A stretch of DNA of 64,000 bases from Neofamilia massiliensis (GCF_001299475.1 NZ_CYUJ01000003.1:500409-564408), one strand, 5' to 3'. Shown: positions 32,252 to 41,688, counted from the stretch's first letter. The notes: generated by a model not told the origin, from the sequence alone. Numbers and translations are program-made.

Positions 32252-33991
32252 CATCTTTCTATATAGGGTCGCCCGAGAAATTTTAAGCTCCTTGGCAACT
32301 TGTTCCTTGCCTGCTTCGTCTGATCCATATTTGTTTAAAAGGTCTTGGATTAGTTTTTCTTCGTAAATTTTTACCCTTTCGTTTAAAGACAAGGTGTTTG
32401 AATCTGAAATATTTATTCTTGTCCTAACATGGTCTACTTCAATGTAGCCAGAGGAAATAAAGTTTGAGATGTATTCAATTACATTTTCTAATTCACGGAT
32501 ATTTCCTGGCCAGGAATAGGCTTCTAAAAGATCCATGGCCTCTTTGGTAAAGCCTTTAATGTCTTTATGAAATCTCTGGTTGTTTAAGTTTACAAAATAA
32601 TTGGCAATTAATTCTATGTCAGACTTTCTGTCCTTTAAGGCTGGAATTTTTATTGGGATGACGTTTAGCCTGTAGTAAAGGTCTTCTCTAAAGGACCCGT
32701 CCTTGACCATTTGTTCTAGGTCTTTATTTGTAGCTGCAATTATTCTTAGGTCTAACTTTATTGGATTTAGGCCGCCGACTCTGGTTATTTTCATGTCTTG
32801 AAGGACCCTAAGCATTTTTGATTGGAGGTAGAGGTTCATGTCTGCAATTTCGTCTAAGAAAAAAGTTCCCTTGTTGGCAATTTCCATTTTGCCAATTTTT
32901 CCTCCCTGTCTGGCTCCAGTAAAGGCTCCACCTTCATAACCAAAAAGTTCGCTTTCGAGAAGGGCTTCTGGAATTGCTGAACAGTTTATTGATACAAAGG
33001 GACTTAACCTTCTTGGCGAGTGTTCGTGAATGGCTCTGGCGAAAAGTTCTTTTCCTGTTCCACTTTCTCCTGTTATTAAAATATTTGAGTCAAAGGTCGC
33101 TGCAATTTCTGCCTTTTCTTTTACTTCTACATAGTTTTTCGCCTGGCCTAGGAGGTTGTCAAAGGATGTATCAGATGAGGACTCTCTAATTTTTGCCGCC
33201 GTCTTTTGAATGGAGTCAGAGTCAGTAAAGGTTCCAACTATTGAAGATAGTTTTCCCCCTTCGTAAATTTTTATTATATGACTAGAGACTAGTCTTTCTT
33301 TTCCTTTAAGTTTTATAACTTCTTGGTCTTTAATTTCTAGGCGAGTATTTTCTTCTTTTGATGCCTTTTCTAAAAGAGATCCTGGCCAAAGGCTTTTTAT
33401 TTTTATATTTTTTTCTACAGATTTTTTCCCTAGCATTTTTAAGGCTGGGTCGTTTATGTGTTTGACACTTCCGTCTTCTGCTATACAAATTACTCCGTTG
33501 TTAATATTATTTATTAGAACATTTAATTCCTTGTTTTTTAATTCTATACGGTTTTTTATGTCCACTTCCATCATGTGACTGGCTAGAAGTGAGGCCATTT
33601 TTTCAATGTACTTTATAAAGGAATCTTCTTTTTCCATGAGAAAGTCTCTTTTTTCATCTGTTGTTGCAATTAGGCCTAGGACTCCAATAACTTGGTCTTC
33701 AAAAATTATTGGACTGCAAATTTCAAATTTCTCCTGGCAAAGACCTCTCTTATCGCAGTAGAGACATTCATTGTCTGCTTTGGGATTTCTAACTATAATA
33801 GTTTTTTTCTTTTCTCTGGCAGACTTAAAGGCAGAAAATTCTGGAATCTTTTTGCCAATGGTCTTTTTAAAATCTCCAGTTCCTGCTATTCTAATATTTT
33901 CTGTATTTGAAATTGTTACATGGCAGCCAGTTGTTTCAAATATTGCATCTGAAATTCCCTGGGCAAAGTCGTAAAGTCTTTTGTCTATCAT
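32237..33991 (-). CDS. Sigma-54-dependent activator with cysteine-motif sensor domain, probable cyu operon regulator
   Basis: The 584-residue protein has an N-terminal GAF-like sensor (about 1-145) containing C76, C79, C85 and C92 in the pattern C-x2-C-x5-C-x6-C (ECLYCDKRGLC...EIC), then a PAS domain (about 160-260), a sigma-54 AAA+ domain (GESGTGKE, GAFTGA, FFLDEI) and a Fis-type helix-turn-helix (GKEQVAKELKISRATLYRKM). The four cysteines could bind a metal or cluster, or react with thiols. It lies directly upstream of the cyuA sigma-54 promoter, so cysteine or sulfide sensing is a reasonable inference. Confidence 0.87.
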   Translation of the reverse strand: MIDKRLYDFAQGISDAIFETTGCHVTISNTENIRIAGTGDFKKTIGKKIPEFSAFKSAREKKKTIIVRNPKADNECLYCDKRGLCQEKFEICSPIIFEDQVIGVLGLIATTDEKRDFLMEKEDSFIKYIEKMASLLASHMMEVDIKNRIELKNKELNVLINNINNGVICIAEDGSVKHINDPALKMLGKKSVEKNIKIKSLWPGSLLEKASKEENTRLEIKDQEVIKLKGKERLVSSHIIKIYEGGKLSSIVGTFTDSDSIQKTAAKIRESSSDTSFDNLLGQAKNYVEVKEKAEIAATFDSNILITGESGTGKELFARAIHEHSPRRLSPFVSINCSAIPEALLESELFGYEGGAFTGARQGGKIGKMEIANKGTFFLDEIADMNLYLQSKMLRVLQDMKITRVGGLNPIKLDLRIIAATNKDLEQMVKDGSFREDLYYRLNVIPIKIPALKDRKSDIELIANYFVNLNNQRFHKDIKGFTKEAMDLLEAYSWPGNIRELENVIEYISNFISSGYIEVDHVRTRINISDSNTLSLNERVKIYEEKLIQDLLNKYGSDEAGKEQVAKELKISRATLYRKMKYQS

Positions 33992-34064
33992 AATAGGCCC
34001 TTTCTTTAATCTTTTCTCCTTCTAAAATCATTATATAATAAGGGTCCTTTTTCTCCAAATAAAA

Positions 34065-34126
34065 TTTCCCCTAGCATAAAGTTAACTTTTATAAATAAAA
34101 AGCTAAGAGCTAGGGGATTTTTTAAT
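34065..34126. terminator. Long-stem terminator between the cyu activator and racemase genes
   Basis: TCCCCTAGC (34067-34077) pairs with GCTAGGGGA (34113-34122) around a long AT-rich loop that contains smaller stems. A T-run follows on the plus strand, and ATTTTATTT on the minus strand, where it ends the racemase transcript. Confidence 0.6.
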
Positions 34127-34834
34127 TTAGTGAATTATTTTTTTGTATTTTAACTTATAACCTGACCTTAGAATGCACTCTCTAGTTAATACTGATAAGG
34201 CATCAACTACTTTGTCTTCTATATCTTTTTCTAAATTTATAGTTGAAAGTTCTGTACAGGCTATAAGAGGAACTGAACCCTTGTCTAAATAGTACCTGCA
34301 AATTTCATTAAAGTCTTTAAAATTTGTATCATTAGTTGCCTTTATATGATAAATAGTATCCATTAACTTTTTTGCAATTTGATCATCAACCTTTAGCTGG
34401 TCTAGGCCATATTTTTTTATATACTTGTCGTAGATGCCAGTTTGTAAGGTCCCTGTAGTTCCAAGAACTGTAACTTTATTTCCCAGTTTTTTTGCATCAA
34501 AACTTGCAAGGTCAATCATATTTATAAAGGAAATGCTTGTAAGTTTTTCTACTTCTTCTAGAAAGTAGTGAAAGGTATTACAGGCTACAGCAATATTTTC
34601 TACTCCATAAGATTCAAAGGCTCTTATATCCTTTCTCACTGGATCTATAATTTCACTATGATCTCTATTTTCTAAAATCACCTTGGTCCTATCTGGTATA
34701 CTTGCGTGAGATAAAAGCATTATGTCAATGTGGTCATTATCACTAGCTGCCAAGGTGTTGTTAGTTATTCTTTCATAAAAAACTTTACTTGCTAGAGGTC
34801 CCATGCCTCCTAGTATTCCTAATTTCTTTTTCAT
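34127..34834 (-). CDS. Aspartate/glutamate racemase family protein
   Basis: The 235-residue protein starts MKKKLGILGGMGPLASKVFY, the signature of the Asp/Glu/hydantoin racemase family (RacD/YgeA). It has the two catalytic cysteines in VACNTFHYF and IACTELS. It interconverts L- and D-forms of an acidic or related amino acid without PLP. It follows the dicarboxylate/amino acid symporter by 27 bases and is probably cotranscribed, which suggests uptake and racemisation of aspartate or glutamate. Broad-specificity YgeA-like activity is an alternative. Confidence 0.87.
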   Translation of the reverse strand: MKKKLGILGGMGPLASKVFYERITNNTLAASDNDHIDIMLLSHASIPDRTKVILENRDHSEIIDPVRKDIRAFESYGVENIAVACNTFHYFLEEVEKLTSISFINMIDLASFDAKKLGNKVTVLGTTGTLQTGIYDKYIKKYGLDQLKVDDQIAKKLMDTIYHIKATNDTNFKDFNEICRYYLDKGSVPLIACTELSTINLEKDIEDKVVDALSVLTRECILRSGYKLKYKKIIH

Positions 34835-34861
34835 CTTGGTCTATAATCATGCTAGATGTTA

Positions 34862-36109
34862 TTATTTACTTAACTTTTGTCTTCTATAAACTTCTTCGTC
34901 AAACTTGCCTTCTGATTTAGCAACTATCACTGAACAGGAAATATCTCCTAGGACATTAATTGATGTTCTAATCATATCAAAAATCCTATCGATTCCTGCT
35001 ACTAAGGCTATACCTTCAACTGGAATTCCAACTCCTTGTAGAACCATTGCAAGCATAATCATTCCTGCACCTGGAACACCTGCTGTTCCTACTGATGCTA
35101 AGACAGTTGTAAGTACAATAGTAAGTTGTTGGCCCAAGTTCATATCAATTCCATAAACTTTTGCAATAAAGAGAGCACAAACTCCTTGATAAATTGCTGT
35201 TCCATCCATGTTAATAGTTGCACCAAGTGGAAGAACAAAGGATGCAATTGGTTTAGAAACTCCTAGTTCATTTTCACAAGTGTCTAGAGATATAGGTAGA
35301 GTTCCTGCTGATGATGATGTAGTAAAGGCTACTGCCCATGGAGTGAAAGCTTTTCTAAAGAAAGTTCCAGCTGGAAGTTTTGCTATTAACTTTATTGATC
35401 CTCCGTATATTAAAAACGCATGCAAGATACAACCTAGATAAACTATAGCTACTACCTTTATAAGAGGTAATAATACTTGAGGTCCATTTGCTGCTATAAC
35501 TGGAGCAATAAGTCCAAAGACACCAATAGGAGCAAATTTCATTATTCCATTTGTTATGTGAATCATAGCATCTTGTAAACCGTCAAAGAAATTAAATACT
35601 GCTGTGCCCTTGTCTCCTGAATAAAGCAAACCAGCTCCAAGAATAAGAGCAAAGACAATTATTTGAAGCATTTGGCCTTCAACTAGAGACTTAAGCGGAT
35701 TAGATGGAACTATGTTAATAAGTGTATCTATAAAGCTAGGGGCTTCTTTTGCTTCAAACTCTAATTGTTCTGCAGGTAAAACAAAGCCTGATGATACGTC
35801 TAATAAGTTCGCAAGAAGTAAACCAATTATTATTGCAAAAGTTGTAGTTACAAAGAAGTAGACAAAGGTTTTCATTCCAATTTTGCCTATTTGCTTTGCA
35901 TCTTTTAAGTCTGCAACTCCTACTACTAGAGACGCAAATACCAATGGTACAATTACAAGTTTAATAAGGTTTAAAAATAATGTACCAAGTGGTTTAATAA
36001 AGCTATTTGCTATCTCTGCATTATTTTGTAATAAAATACCTACCACTATACCTGCCAACAGTCCTATTAATATTTGAATAGGAAGGGACATCTTTTTCTT
36101 TTCTTTCAT
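34862..36109 (-). CDS. Dicarboxylate/amino acid:cation symporter (DAACS, GltP/GltT-like)
   Basis: The 415-residue protein carries the family hallmarks: eight main membrane helices, the re-entrant loop AFTTSSSAGTLPISL, the NMDGTAIYQG motif that binds sodium and substrate, and the second hairpin VPGAGMIML. These proteins take up glutamate, aspartate or C4-dicarboxylates with Na+ or H+. First gene of a two-gene unit with the racemase. The 36110-36227 interval holds its promoter region, where no clear consensus was fixed. AAGGAGG precedes the ATG. Confidence 0.93.
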   Translation of the reverse strand: MKEKKKMSLPIQILIGLLAGIVVGILLQNNAEIANSFIKPLGTLFLNLIKLVIVPLVFASLVVGVADLKDAKQIGKIGMKTFVYFFVTTTFAIIIGLLLANLLDVSSGFVLPAEQLEFEAKEAPSFIDTLINIVPSNPLKSLVEGQMLQIIVFALILGAGLLYSGDKGTAVFNFFDGLQDAMIHITNGIMKFAPIGVFGLIAPVIAANGPQVLLPLIKVVAIVYLGCILHAFLIYGGSIKLIAKLPAGTFFRKAFTPWAVAFTTSSSAGTLPISLDTCENELGVSKPIASFVLPLGATINMDGTAIYQGVCALFIAKVYGIDMNLGQQLTIVLTTVLASVGTAGVPGAGMIMLAMVLQGVGIPVEGIALVAGIDRIFDMIRTSINVLGDISCSVIVAKSEGKFDEEVYRRQKLSK

Positions 36110-36227
36110 TTCGCTACCTCCTTATATTATGTTAGCTATATTGTATCACGAATTTGATTTTTTTAGAATTAATTAATATATTAACGTTTTCCTTAATTAT
36201 TATTACAGTTAATTATAATTTGAGCAA

Positions 36228-36264
36228 AGAAAAACCCCTCCATCTTTATAAGACTTTGGGGTTA
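36228..36264 (-). terminator. Terminator of the DUF5058-glutaminase-M20 operon
   Basis: On the minus strand AACCCC pairs with GGGGTT around an AT-rich loop with further pairing (AAAGTCTTA/ATAAAGAT region), followed by TTTTC. It separates this operon from the symporter gene. Confidence 0.65.
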
Positions 36265-36283
36265 TATAAATAACTTTTTCTTT

Positions 36284-37462
36284 TTATAGGTTTGTATCTT
36301 TTAATAAGGCGATAAAGGCTCTTATGCCTTCTTTAATTATCTCTTCGTCTATTAGAAGATTTTTATTGTGGATGGTTGTCCTGCCCTTGTTAAAGTCTGA
36401 TTCCATGCCTAGCCACATAAAAAGACTTGGAACTTTTTTGCCATAGGCTGAAAAGTCTTCGCCGCCTGTGTTAGGATTTTTTGGAACTAGGACCTTGTCA
36501 GAACCAAATTCTTCGCCTAATTTTTCCTTGGCCATTAGGAAAAGTTCGTGGTCGTTTTTGGTCATGGCATAACCATCTACATAGTTGACAATGGCCTCAC
36601 AGCCAAAACCTGCCGCTACATTTGTTGCAACTTGTTCAATTAATGGCTTGGTGTTTTTTATAACTTCATCTGAAAGTAGTCTTATTGTTCCTTCAATTTG
36701 AACTTCGTCACAGATTACATTGTATTTCTTTCCACCTGAAATTGTGCCTAGGGTTATTACTGCACTTTCAAGAGGATCAGTATTTCTAGAAATTACTGTT
36801 TGTAAGGCAGAAATTACTGCAGCTGCTGCAACAATTGCGTCGTTTCCCTTGTGAGGTTGGGCAGCGTGAGAAGATTTGCCCTTAATGGTAATAGAAAGTC
36901 TATCAGATTGGGCCATCATGGCGCCGTCTCTTATAGCAACTGTACCTAGTGGATTGTTCCAAACGTGAAGGGCATAGGCCCTAGAAACTTTTGGATTTTC
37001 TAAAACTCCATCGTCAATCATCATTTGGGCCCCACCTGTTGGTGCAATTTCTTCTGCAGGTTGGAAGCAAAACTTAATGTTGCCTTTAATTTTATCCTTG
37101 TGCTTGGCTAAAATTTTTGCAAGGCCTAGGACAATTGTTGTGTGAATATCGTGGCCACAGCCATGCATAAGTCCACTTTCTTTTGAACAATAAGGCAGGT
37201 CGTTATCTTCTTTAATAGGAAGGGCGTCAATGTCTGCCCTAATTAAAATCGTCTCTCCTTCTCCTGCTTCGCCATAAAGGGTGGCTAGAACTCCTGTCTT
37301 TCCATAGTCTCTTGAAACTTCTAGGCCAGTTTTTTCTAGTTCAGAATAAATTTTTCCTTGGGTCCTGTACTCTTCGTAGCCAAGTTCAGGGTGCATGTGC
37401 AAGTCTCTTCTAAATTCTACTAGTTCATCGAATATATCGTCTATTTCTTTTATATAATCCAT
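36284..37462 (-). CDS. M20D-family amidohydrolase (N-acyl-amino acid or hippurate type)
   Basis: The 392-residue protein shows RRDLHMHPELGYEEYRT, IRADIDALPI, MHGCGHDIHTT (metal site), QPAEE (catalytic Glu), ALHVWN, and NPNTGGEDFS in the usual order of hippurate/IAA-amino acid/N-acetyl-diaminopimelate deacylases. It is a second M20 enzyme, distinct from the one at 25475 and with housekeeping-like base composition. It lies 12 bases behind glsA in a four-gene operon with two membrane proteins. Cleaving an imported N-acylglutamine, whose glutamine is then deaminated by GlsA, would make the operon coherent (inference). Confidence 0.9.
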   Translation of the reverse strand: MDYIKEIDDIFDELVEFRRDLHMHPELGYEEYRTQGKIYSELEKTGLEVSRDYGKTGVLATLYGEAGEGETILIRADIDALPIKEDNDLPYCSKESGLMHGCGHDIHTTIVLGLAKILAKHKDKIKGNIKFCFQPAEEIAPTGGAQMMIDDGVLENPKVSRAYALHVWNNPLGTVAIRDGAMMAQSDRLSITIKGKSSHAAQPHKGNDAIVAAAAVISALQTVISRNTDPLESAVITLGTISGGKKYNVICDEVQIEGTIRLLSDEVIKNTKPLIEQVATNVAAGFGCEAIVNYVDGYAMTKNDHELFLMAKEKLGEEFGSDKVLVPKNPNTGGEDFSAYGKKVPSLFMWLGMESDFNKGRTTIHNKNLLIDEEIIKEGIRAFIALLKDTNL

Positions 37463-37474
37463 AAATTTCCTTCC

Positions 37475-38398
37475 TTAATAAATACTTAAGTTTAATTTTT
37501 CTGAAATATATTTTAGCATTTCAATACCGACAACAGAATTTCCTCTAGAGTCAAGCTTTGGTCCATAAGTTGCTAGACCTAGACCAGCCTTTGTCGATGT
37601 CATTATTCCGCCACCAACTCCTGATTTTGCTCCTAGGCCAACGTCAACTGCAAAATCTCCAGAATAATCATAAGTTCCACAAGTGGCCATTAGGGTTCTA
37701 GAAATTCTTGCGTGGTCTGGATCAATAAGTTGAACTCCATTTCTATTTTTTCCATCATTAGATAGGACAAAGGATAATTTTGCTAAATCTCTTGTGCTTA
37801 CTCTTATACAGCAGGCCCTGTTATAAACACTTAGGACATCAAAGACGTCAACGTCTTTTGAAATTGGCCCCTTATTTTGTAGGGAAAAAATCATGGCCTT
37901 GTTGGCATAGCCTGCGTGTTCACTTGTTATTACCACTTCTTCGTCTATGTCAATTTCTTCATTTTCTGCTAAGGTTCTAATTTTTTCTAAGACCTTGTCA
38001 ATGGCCTTAGCCCCATATTTTTTATAAAGCAAATAGCTAACTGTTAGGGCTCCAGCATTTACATAAGGGTTTACTGGAATATTGTCTTCAAGTTGAAGAT
38101 CTAAAAGTGAATTAAAGGCCTTAGATGATGGCTTTAGACCAACGTATTTTCTAAGTTCTTCAAGACCATAGGTTTCTAAGGCTAGGATATATAAAAATAC
38201 CTTGGTAATTGACATTATTGTATATCTTGTATCAATTGCCCCTGCCTCATAAAAATTTCCATCCTCGTCAATAAGGGCTAGGCCATAGGCTTTTGGATCT
38301 ACGTCTTTAAGGCCTGGAATATAGTCTACAATATTTCCTTGGTCTAAATATTTTTCTCCATAGGCGTAAGTCTCTTGAACAATTTTTTCTAAATCCAT
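37475..38398 (-). CDS. glsA: Glutaminase
   Basis: The 307-residue protein is a complete serine-dependent glutaminase: the N-terminal GNIVDYIPGLKDVDP, the SITK (SxxK) catalytic motif near residue 64, the NPYVNAGAL segment, SVYNRACCIRVS and the C-terminal GAKSGVGGGIM. It hydrolyses L-glutamine to glutamate and ammonia in the cytosol. In this operon it sits between two membrane proteins upstream and an M20 amidohydrolase downstream. It would give glutamate for fermentation. Confidence 0.95.
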   Translation of the reverse strand: MDLEKIVQETYAYGEKYLDQGNIVDYIPGLKDVDPKAYGLALIDEDGNFYEAGAIDTRYTIMSITKVFLYILALETYGLEELRKYVGLKPSSKAFNSLLDLQLEDNIPVNPYVNAGALTVSYLLYKKYGAKAIDKVLEKIRTLAENEEIDIDEEVVITSEHAGYANKAMIFSLQNKGPISKDVDVFDVLSVYNRACCIRVSTRDLAKLSFVLSNDGKNRNGVQLIDPDHARISRTLMATCGTYDYSGDFAVDVGLGAKSGVGGGIMTSTKAGLGLATYGPKLDSRGNSVVGIEMLKYISEKLNLSIY

Positions 38399-38413
38399 AT
38401 TAGCCTCAACTTT

Positions 38414-39112
38414 CTATTTTTCTGTTTTATGCATTTTTATTATATTAGTCTTGTATAAAATTAGGGATAGTACAATTGAAAATACTAGCATAATAATCAT
38501 AGCTATACCTGTATTTTTTATTGGTCCAACTAGCATAATAAAGGCAAAAACTAAAATTAAATTTATTACAGCAACTAGTGGTTTTCTTGGTACAGAATAA
38601 GATCCTGCACTTCTACCTATAAAGGCTGAAATACCCATTGAGCCATAAAGGGCTGGTAGGATATAAGATGTTGCTGTATTAACTGTATCTGATGTTAAAA
38701 GTGGTTCTAGGGGAACTAAAAGTAAAACTCCTAGGGCAATTACAACCATAGTTACCATACCTGAAATTGTAATTGCTATCATCCCCATAACGTCTGCAAG
38801 TTCTGTTCCTGGTTGGGCTTCTGCTGTTTCTAAAGCTGATAGGTAACAAGGAAACTTAATGTTCATAACATTACCAGTTATAGAATTTAAATAAGCAGTT
38901 GTTCCAGTAATTGGAATAAGTGATAATTGTTCAGAAACTGCAATTGGTACATATAAAGCTAGAAGCGATCCTGCAACTTTAAATACGCTATTAATATCTG
39001 GCCAAATGCCAAAGTAGGTACAAATTACTGCTGGAATACCAAGCATAACTAACATAGCAATTATGGTTGCTATAGTTCCGTACCTATAAGAATTCTTCAT
39101 ATATTTACTCAT
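38414..39112 (-). CDS. Integral membrane protein, partner of the DUF5058 protein
   Basis: The 232-residue protein has about six membrane helices (for example IATIIAMLVMLGIPAVICTY and VMGMIAITISGMVTMVVIAL) and no recognised motif. It follows the DUF5058 gene by 19 bases and precedes glsA by 15, and its size equals that of its neighbour, so the two may form a two-component transporter (inference). Its amphipathic loop contains SIPITGTTAYLNSITGN-like polar residues. The family name is not known to me. Confidence 0.6.
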   Translation of the reverse strand: MSKYMKNSYRYGTIATIIAMLVMLGIPAVICTYFGIWPDINSVFKVAGSLLALYVPIAVSEQLSLIPITGTTAYLNSITGNVMNIKFPCYLSALETAEAQPGTELADVMGMIAITISGMVTMVVIALGVLLLVPLEPLLTSDTVNTATSYILPALYGSMGISAFIGRSAGSYSVPRKPLVAVINLILVFAFIMLVGPIKNTGIAMIIMLVFSIVLSLILYKTNIIKMHKTEK

Positions 39113-39131
39113 AATTATAATCCTCCTAGTC

Positions 39132-39848
39132 TTACATTATGCCTGTTAAAAATACAGCTGAAGCCATACCTATAACAAGGGCAAAACTCATAACATAATC
39201 TCCCAACCACTTCATGCCATCTTTCTTAGAAAGTTTAGTTAACAAATAAGTGATTGCTGCACTAATTAATAATACAATAGCTGAAATTTTTGATTGCATA
39301 AAGTATGTTGGAACGAATACTGACATCATACCAATAATTAAAACTGATAGGGCTAAATCAACTGCTGGGGTATCTTTAGTTCCAGCCTTCATAACTCCTG
39401 TGTGTAGTGGCTTTAAGAAGAAGATGTTGAAAATCATTCCACCCATAATTGCAATACTCATAACAAATAAAACTGCTCCTAGGGCATTTACATCTGTAGA
39501 AGCTGCAAAGTCTGCTAGGTTTTCATAGCCTGCTGATTCAGATGAAAGGTCTGCTGCAACAAGTTCATAAGGTAGAGAACCTACAACAGATAGTCTAAAC
39601 CATGGCCAAGGTGTTCCTAAAAGTGGAGTTAGTGAAATAAGTCCAATAATAATTGATATAGAAGGAATTATAGAAAATACAATTGACCCTCTAATGACAG
39701 AATTAATTTTTTCTTTAGAAACTCCCATTTCAATAGCTCTTTTTCTTGCTCTTAAAAAGAAAAATAAGGCTATTGCAAAAATAACTACTAGTCCAATAAT
39801 TACACAAATATAAAAAATAGGACTGTTTAAAATTTCTTTCAAACTCAT
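39132..39848 (-). CDS. DUF5058 family membrane protein
   Basis: The protein (238 residues from the chosen start) has about six membrane helices and the conserved stretch LTPLLGTPWPWFRLSVVGSL typical of the DUF5058 family, whose function is unknown. I take ATG at 39848 (MSLKEILNSP) because AGAGGAG lies seven bases upstream; a longer frame from 39881 would run through that ribosome site. First gene of the operon with a second membrane protein, glutaminase and M20 amidohydrolase. A CTGAAA-17-TATAAC promoter-like pair lies upstream. Confidence 0.75.
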   Translation of the reverse strand: MSLKEILNSPIFYICVIIGLVVIFAIALFFFLRARKRAIEMGVSKEKINSVIRGSIVFSIIPSISIIIGLISLTPLLGTPWPWFRLSVVGSLPYELVAADLSSESAGYENLADFAASTDVNALGAVLFVMSIAIMGGMIFNIFFLKPLHTGVMKAGTKDTPAVDLALSVLIIGMMSVFVPTYFMQSKISAIVLLISAAITYLLTKLSKKDGMKWLGDYVMSFALVIGMASAVFLTGIM

Positions 39849-39934
39849 AATAATTCTCCTCTCTCTTTTTATGTTATACATTTACCCTTTTTTTCTTTCA
39901 GTAAATTTTTTATTATCTCATCAAGGCAAATTTT

Positions 39935-39973
39935 ACAAAAATAAAACCAGCTAGAAAAAATCTAACTAGTTTA
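39935..39973 (-). terminator. Terminator of the substrate-binding lipoprotein gene
   Basis: On the minus strand AACTAGTTAGA pairs with TCTAGCTGGTT (11 pairs, two of them G-U), followed by TTATTTTT. Confidence 0.8.
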
Positions 39974-39979
39974 AATCAT

Positions 39980-41596
39980 TTATTTGGTCTTTATTGATGA
40001 AAAGTCTAAATAAGGATATGGATAGACTATTGGTTCTGTAAATCCTTCTGCCATTTTATAGGACTTGCCTGGGTCAATTATAAAAGTTTCTGGACAAGTT
40101 TCATTTATTAGGTCTATCATTTGTGGAATGTTTTTTACTCCGCCCTTAGTAAGTTCATTGAAGTCAGTGTTGTAGTAGTTGGAAATATTTCTCGCAGCCC
40201 TAGTTGTAAACCTGTCGAAGATTTTTATAGGGTCAATATCTCCACTATATCTAAAAATTGCAAGTTGGTAGGCCTTGTCTGGTTGGCTAGTTGTCCTATC
40301 CATAAAGTCCTTGTAGGCTACTGGCTCAAGCTCAACTGTAAAGCCGTATAAACTTATATAATTTTTAAGAGTTTCTCCAAGGGCATTGGCTAAAAAGTCT
40401 TCTTGAACATAGGAAATTGTAAGAGGATTTTCTAAAAGCTCAGGCCTTTTTGCTAAAATTTCCTTGGTGACTTCTGGGTTAAAGGACTTTTGCAAATTTA
40501 AATTTTCAATTTTTCCTGCAAGATTTGGAGTTAGTGGACTTTCGACCACTCCTCCTGCTTGGCCAAAAAATTGATTTTTAATGTCTTCTTTGTTTATAAG
40601 AGAGTTTATTGCCACTCTCAAGTCAGGGTCTTTTAGGACTTCATCATTAACATTGTAAACTAGAGAATAAATATCTCCAGATAAATTGTTAAAGCCTTCT
40701 TCTTTGCCTTGGGCTGGATAGGAGTCTACCATGTCTAAGTCGCCATTTGCAAAAAGTTCTCCCCTATTAAGTTTGTCTGCTGATTTTATTAGGGAGATTT
40801 CTTTAACAGCTGGCTGGTCGCCATAATATCCATCAAAAGAAGCAAGTTTAATTGTTCCATCTGATTCAAGACCTTCAAACTTATAAGGTCCTGCGCCAAT
40901 AGGATTTGTAACTTGGTCACTTTCGCTATAGGCTTTAGGGACTATAAAAGTATTTGCTATTAGAGACGAAGTTGTATCTTCCCCATAAAAACTATCTACA
41001 AATAAAATTATTCTATTTGTTCCTAGAATTTCAACCCTACCTTTTTTATAGGCAGATCCTGGAGCTCCATCTAAGAGGTTGACCCAGTATTTAAAGTTTT
41101 CAAGCCTTGTGTTGTCAACTTCTGGAACTAAACCTGCATATCTAAAGAAAGAATATTGAACATCTTCTGGTTTAATTTCTTCGCCGTTGTGAAATTTTAT
41201 ATTATCTTTAAGAACAATGTCATACATTAAATAGCCTTCAACTTCTGTAACTTCAATTGAATCAGCAAGTCCCAGATTAAAGTTTCCTTGGGCATCAATT
41301 TTGTAAAGACCTTCATTTATATTTCTAAGAATAGATGCTGTTTCGTAGTTAGAAAGTCTATTAGGAGTAAAGTCTTCAATTGGCAAAGTGTAAAAGGATT
41401 TAAAAATTTCCTTGTTATCTTCCTTGACTGTTTCCTTTTCCTTTTCATCATCTTCTTCTTTTTCTTTAGATGCAGATTCTTCCTTTATTTCTTCTTGCTT
41501 GGTTTCTTCAGGCTTTTCTTTTTGACCTAAATTAAAATTTTCGCAGCCAACTAGAATTAGGCCCAAGCAGAGAATTAGCAAAATTTTTCTTTTCAT
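39980..41596 (-). CDS. ABC transporter substrate-binding lipoprotein, family 5 (peptide type)
   Basis: The 538-residue protein has a lipoprotein signal (MKRKILLILCLGLILVGC, Cys 18), an acidic Glu/Lys-rich linker (about 24-60), and then the SBP_bac_5 fold: SNYETASILRNINEGLYKID, VLKDNIKFHNGEEIKPEDVQYSF and the later PIGAGPYKFEG. It would capture oligopeptides outside the membrane. No permease or ATPase genes lie next to it, so it works with components encoded elsewhere. It is monocistronic with its own TATAAT box just upstream and a terminator. Confidence 0.88.
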   Translation of the reverse strand: MKRKILLILCLGLILVGCENFNLGQKEKPEETKQEEIKEESASKEKEEDDEKEKETVKEDNKEIFKSFYTLPIEDFTPNRLSNYETASILRNINEGLYKIDAQGNFNLGLADSIEVTEVEGYLMYDIVLKDNIKFHNGEEIKPEDVQYSFFRYAGLVPEVDNTRLENFKYWVNLLDGAPGSAYKKGRVEILGTNRIILFVDSFYGEDTTSSLIANTFIVPKAYSESDQVTNPIGAGPYKFEGLESDGTIKLASFDGYYGDQPAVKEISLIKSADKLNRGELFANGDLDMVDSYPAQGKEEGFNNLSGDIYSLVYNVNDEVLKDPDLRVAINSLINKEDIKNQFFGQAGGVVESPLTPNLAGKIENLNLQKSFNPEVTKEILAKRPELLENPLTISYVQEDFLANALGETLKNYISLYGFTVELEPVAYKDFMDRTTSQPDKAYQLAIFRYSGDIDPIKIFDRFTTRAARNISNYYNTDFNELTKGGVKNIPQMIDLINETCPETFIIDPGKSYKMAEGFTEPIVYPYPYLDFSSIKTK

Positions 41597-41640
41597 CTTA
41601 ACCTCCGTTTTCTATCTATCTTATATTATAATACTAGCTA

Positions 41641-41687
41641 TAAAAAAAGCTACCATCACTGCACATGGCTAGTGATAATAGCTTTTT
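41641..41687 (-). terminator. Terminator of the tRNA-Leu gene
   Basis: On the minus strand AAGCTA.TATCACT pairs with AGTGATGGTAGCTT, followed by TTTTT. It starts right after the encoded CCA of the tRNA. Confidence 0.85.
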
Positions 41688-41688
41688 A

